Part shown: positions 63,755 to 64,000 of the stretch, piece after piece
How the letters are laid out: every line of letters starts with the position of its first letter
Position numbering within the stretch: the first letter of the stretch is position 1
From: Apoda limacodes
Taxonomy: Eukaryota; Arthropoda; Insecta; Lepidoptera; Limacodidae
Length of the DNA stretch: 64,000 bases
NCBI GenBank assembly: GCA_946406115.1
Contig: OX291543.1
Coordinates: 36,358,815-36,422,814 of the forward strand
Direction: 5' to 3'
Made by a program: the position numbers and the translations under genes
Notes under the pieces: model-generated
What the model was told of the DNA's origin: nothing
Seen by the model: only the letters and a program-made list of their open reading frames with translations
Database searches by the model: none

Positions 63755-63960
63755 AGCGTATATTAATTTAATTCAAATTCAAATTCAATATAATTTATTC
63801 AGTTTAGGCTACAATAATTGAGCACTTATCAATGTCACTACGCCATCGGTTCGTAAGTCTACAGGGCGGGAGACCTTGTACTGAGAAGAACCGGCAAGAA
63901 ACTCAGCAAGGGCATTTCTTTTCTCCCTTTCTCTTACAGCGTCCAATTAAAATATTGGAA
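63755..63960 (-). repeat. Antisense 3' end of a lepidopteran LINE or SINE
   Basis: (ATTCAA)n run at 63759-63790, then ATAATTTATTCAGTTTAGGC and AGAAGAACCGGCAAGAAACTCAG. On the minus strand this would end in a (TTGAAT)n tail, as many lepidopteran LINE 3' ends do. A short relative is at 36772-36830. Confidence 0.6.
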
Positions 63961-64000
63961 AATTCCCTCCCTATCATAAAAGGACACTTTCCATTACAAA

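Overview
This window looks like repeat-dense nuclear DNA of an insect, most likely a moth or butterfly. It has insect-type BEL/Pao and Ty3/Gypsy retrotransposons (two with envelope genes), Jockey- and CR1/L2-type LINEs, Tc1/IS630-type transposase relics, a piggyBac-like MITE, and short interspersed repeats whose ends (GGGTTCCGTA..., ...TTGGCCGGTTTTT) I know from Lepidoptera. I found no intact host gene, rRNA, tRNA gene or CRISPR array. The organism call is an inference from repeat families, not from a host gene.

Layout. 1-4030: BEL-1, minus strand, running off the left edge. 4031-14668: a 38-bp minisatellite carrying several insertions: a LINE-A 3' end (4106-4442), a CR1/L2-like LINE-B (4631-7740) and a complete Gypsy-1 (7778-14608, AGAT duplications). 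BEL-1 also abuts this array. 14669-22040: LINE-A scraps, a tRNA-type SINE, a decayed Tc1-like transposase and a repeat with an internal 153-bp duplication. 22041-30530: a complete BEL-2 with 314-bp LTRs, CATTG duplications, gag, pol and a broken env. 31393-38737: LINE-C and LINE-D 3' ends, BEL-3 remnants, more LINE-A and a transposase relic. 40193-41490: a decayed coiled-coil coding sequence split by a repeat. 42640-46872: a Jockey 3' end and the best LINE-A copy, whose ORF has one in-frame stop. 47235-52700: interspersed and tandem repeats. 52932-63725: an errantivirus-like Gypsy-2 with gag, pol and env, flanked and interrupted by LINE-A copies and split by a piggyBac-like MITE.

How it fits together. 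Nothing here forms a working pathway. The window is a record of elements landing in each other. LINE-A is the commonest family (at least ten pieces on both strands) and includes some of the latest arrivals. Almost every coding region has stops, frameshifts or lost catalytic residues. The most informative structures are the inverted primer-binding leader of Gypsy-1, the piggyBac-like MITE in Gypsy-2 whose removal restores the reverse-transcriptase frame, and the env-bearing BEL-2 whose integrase lacks its catalytic glutamate.
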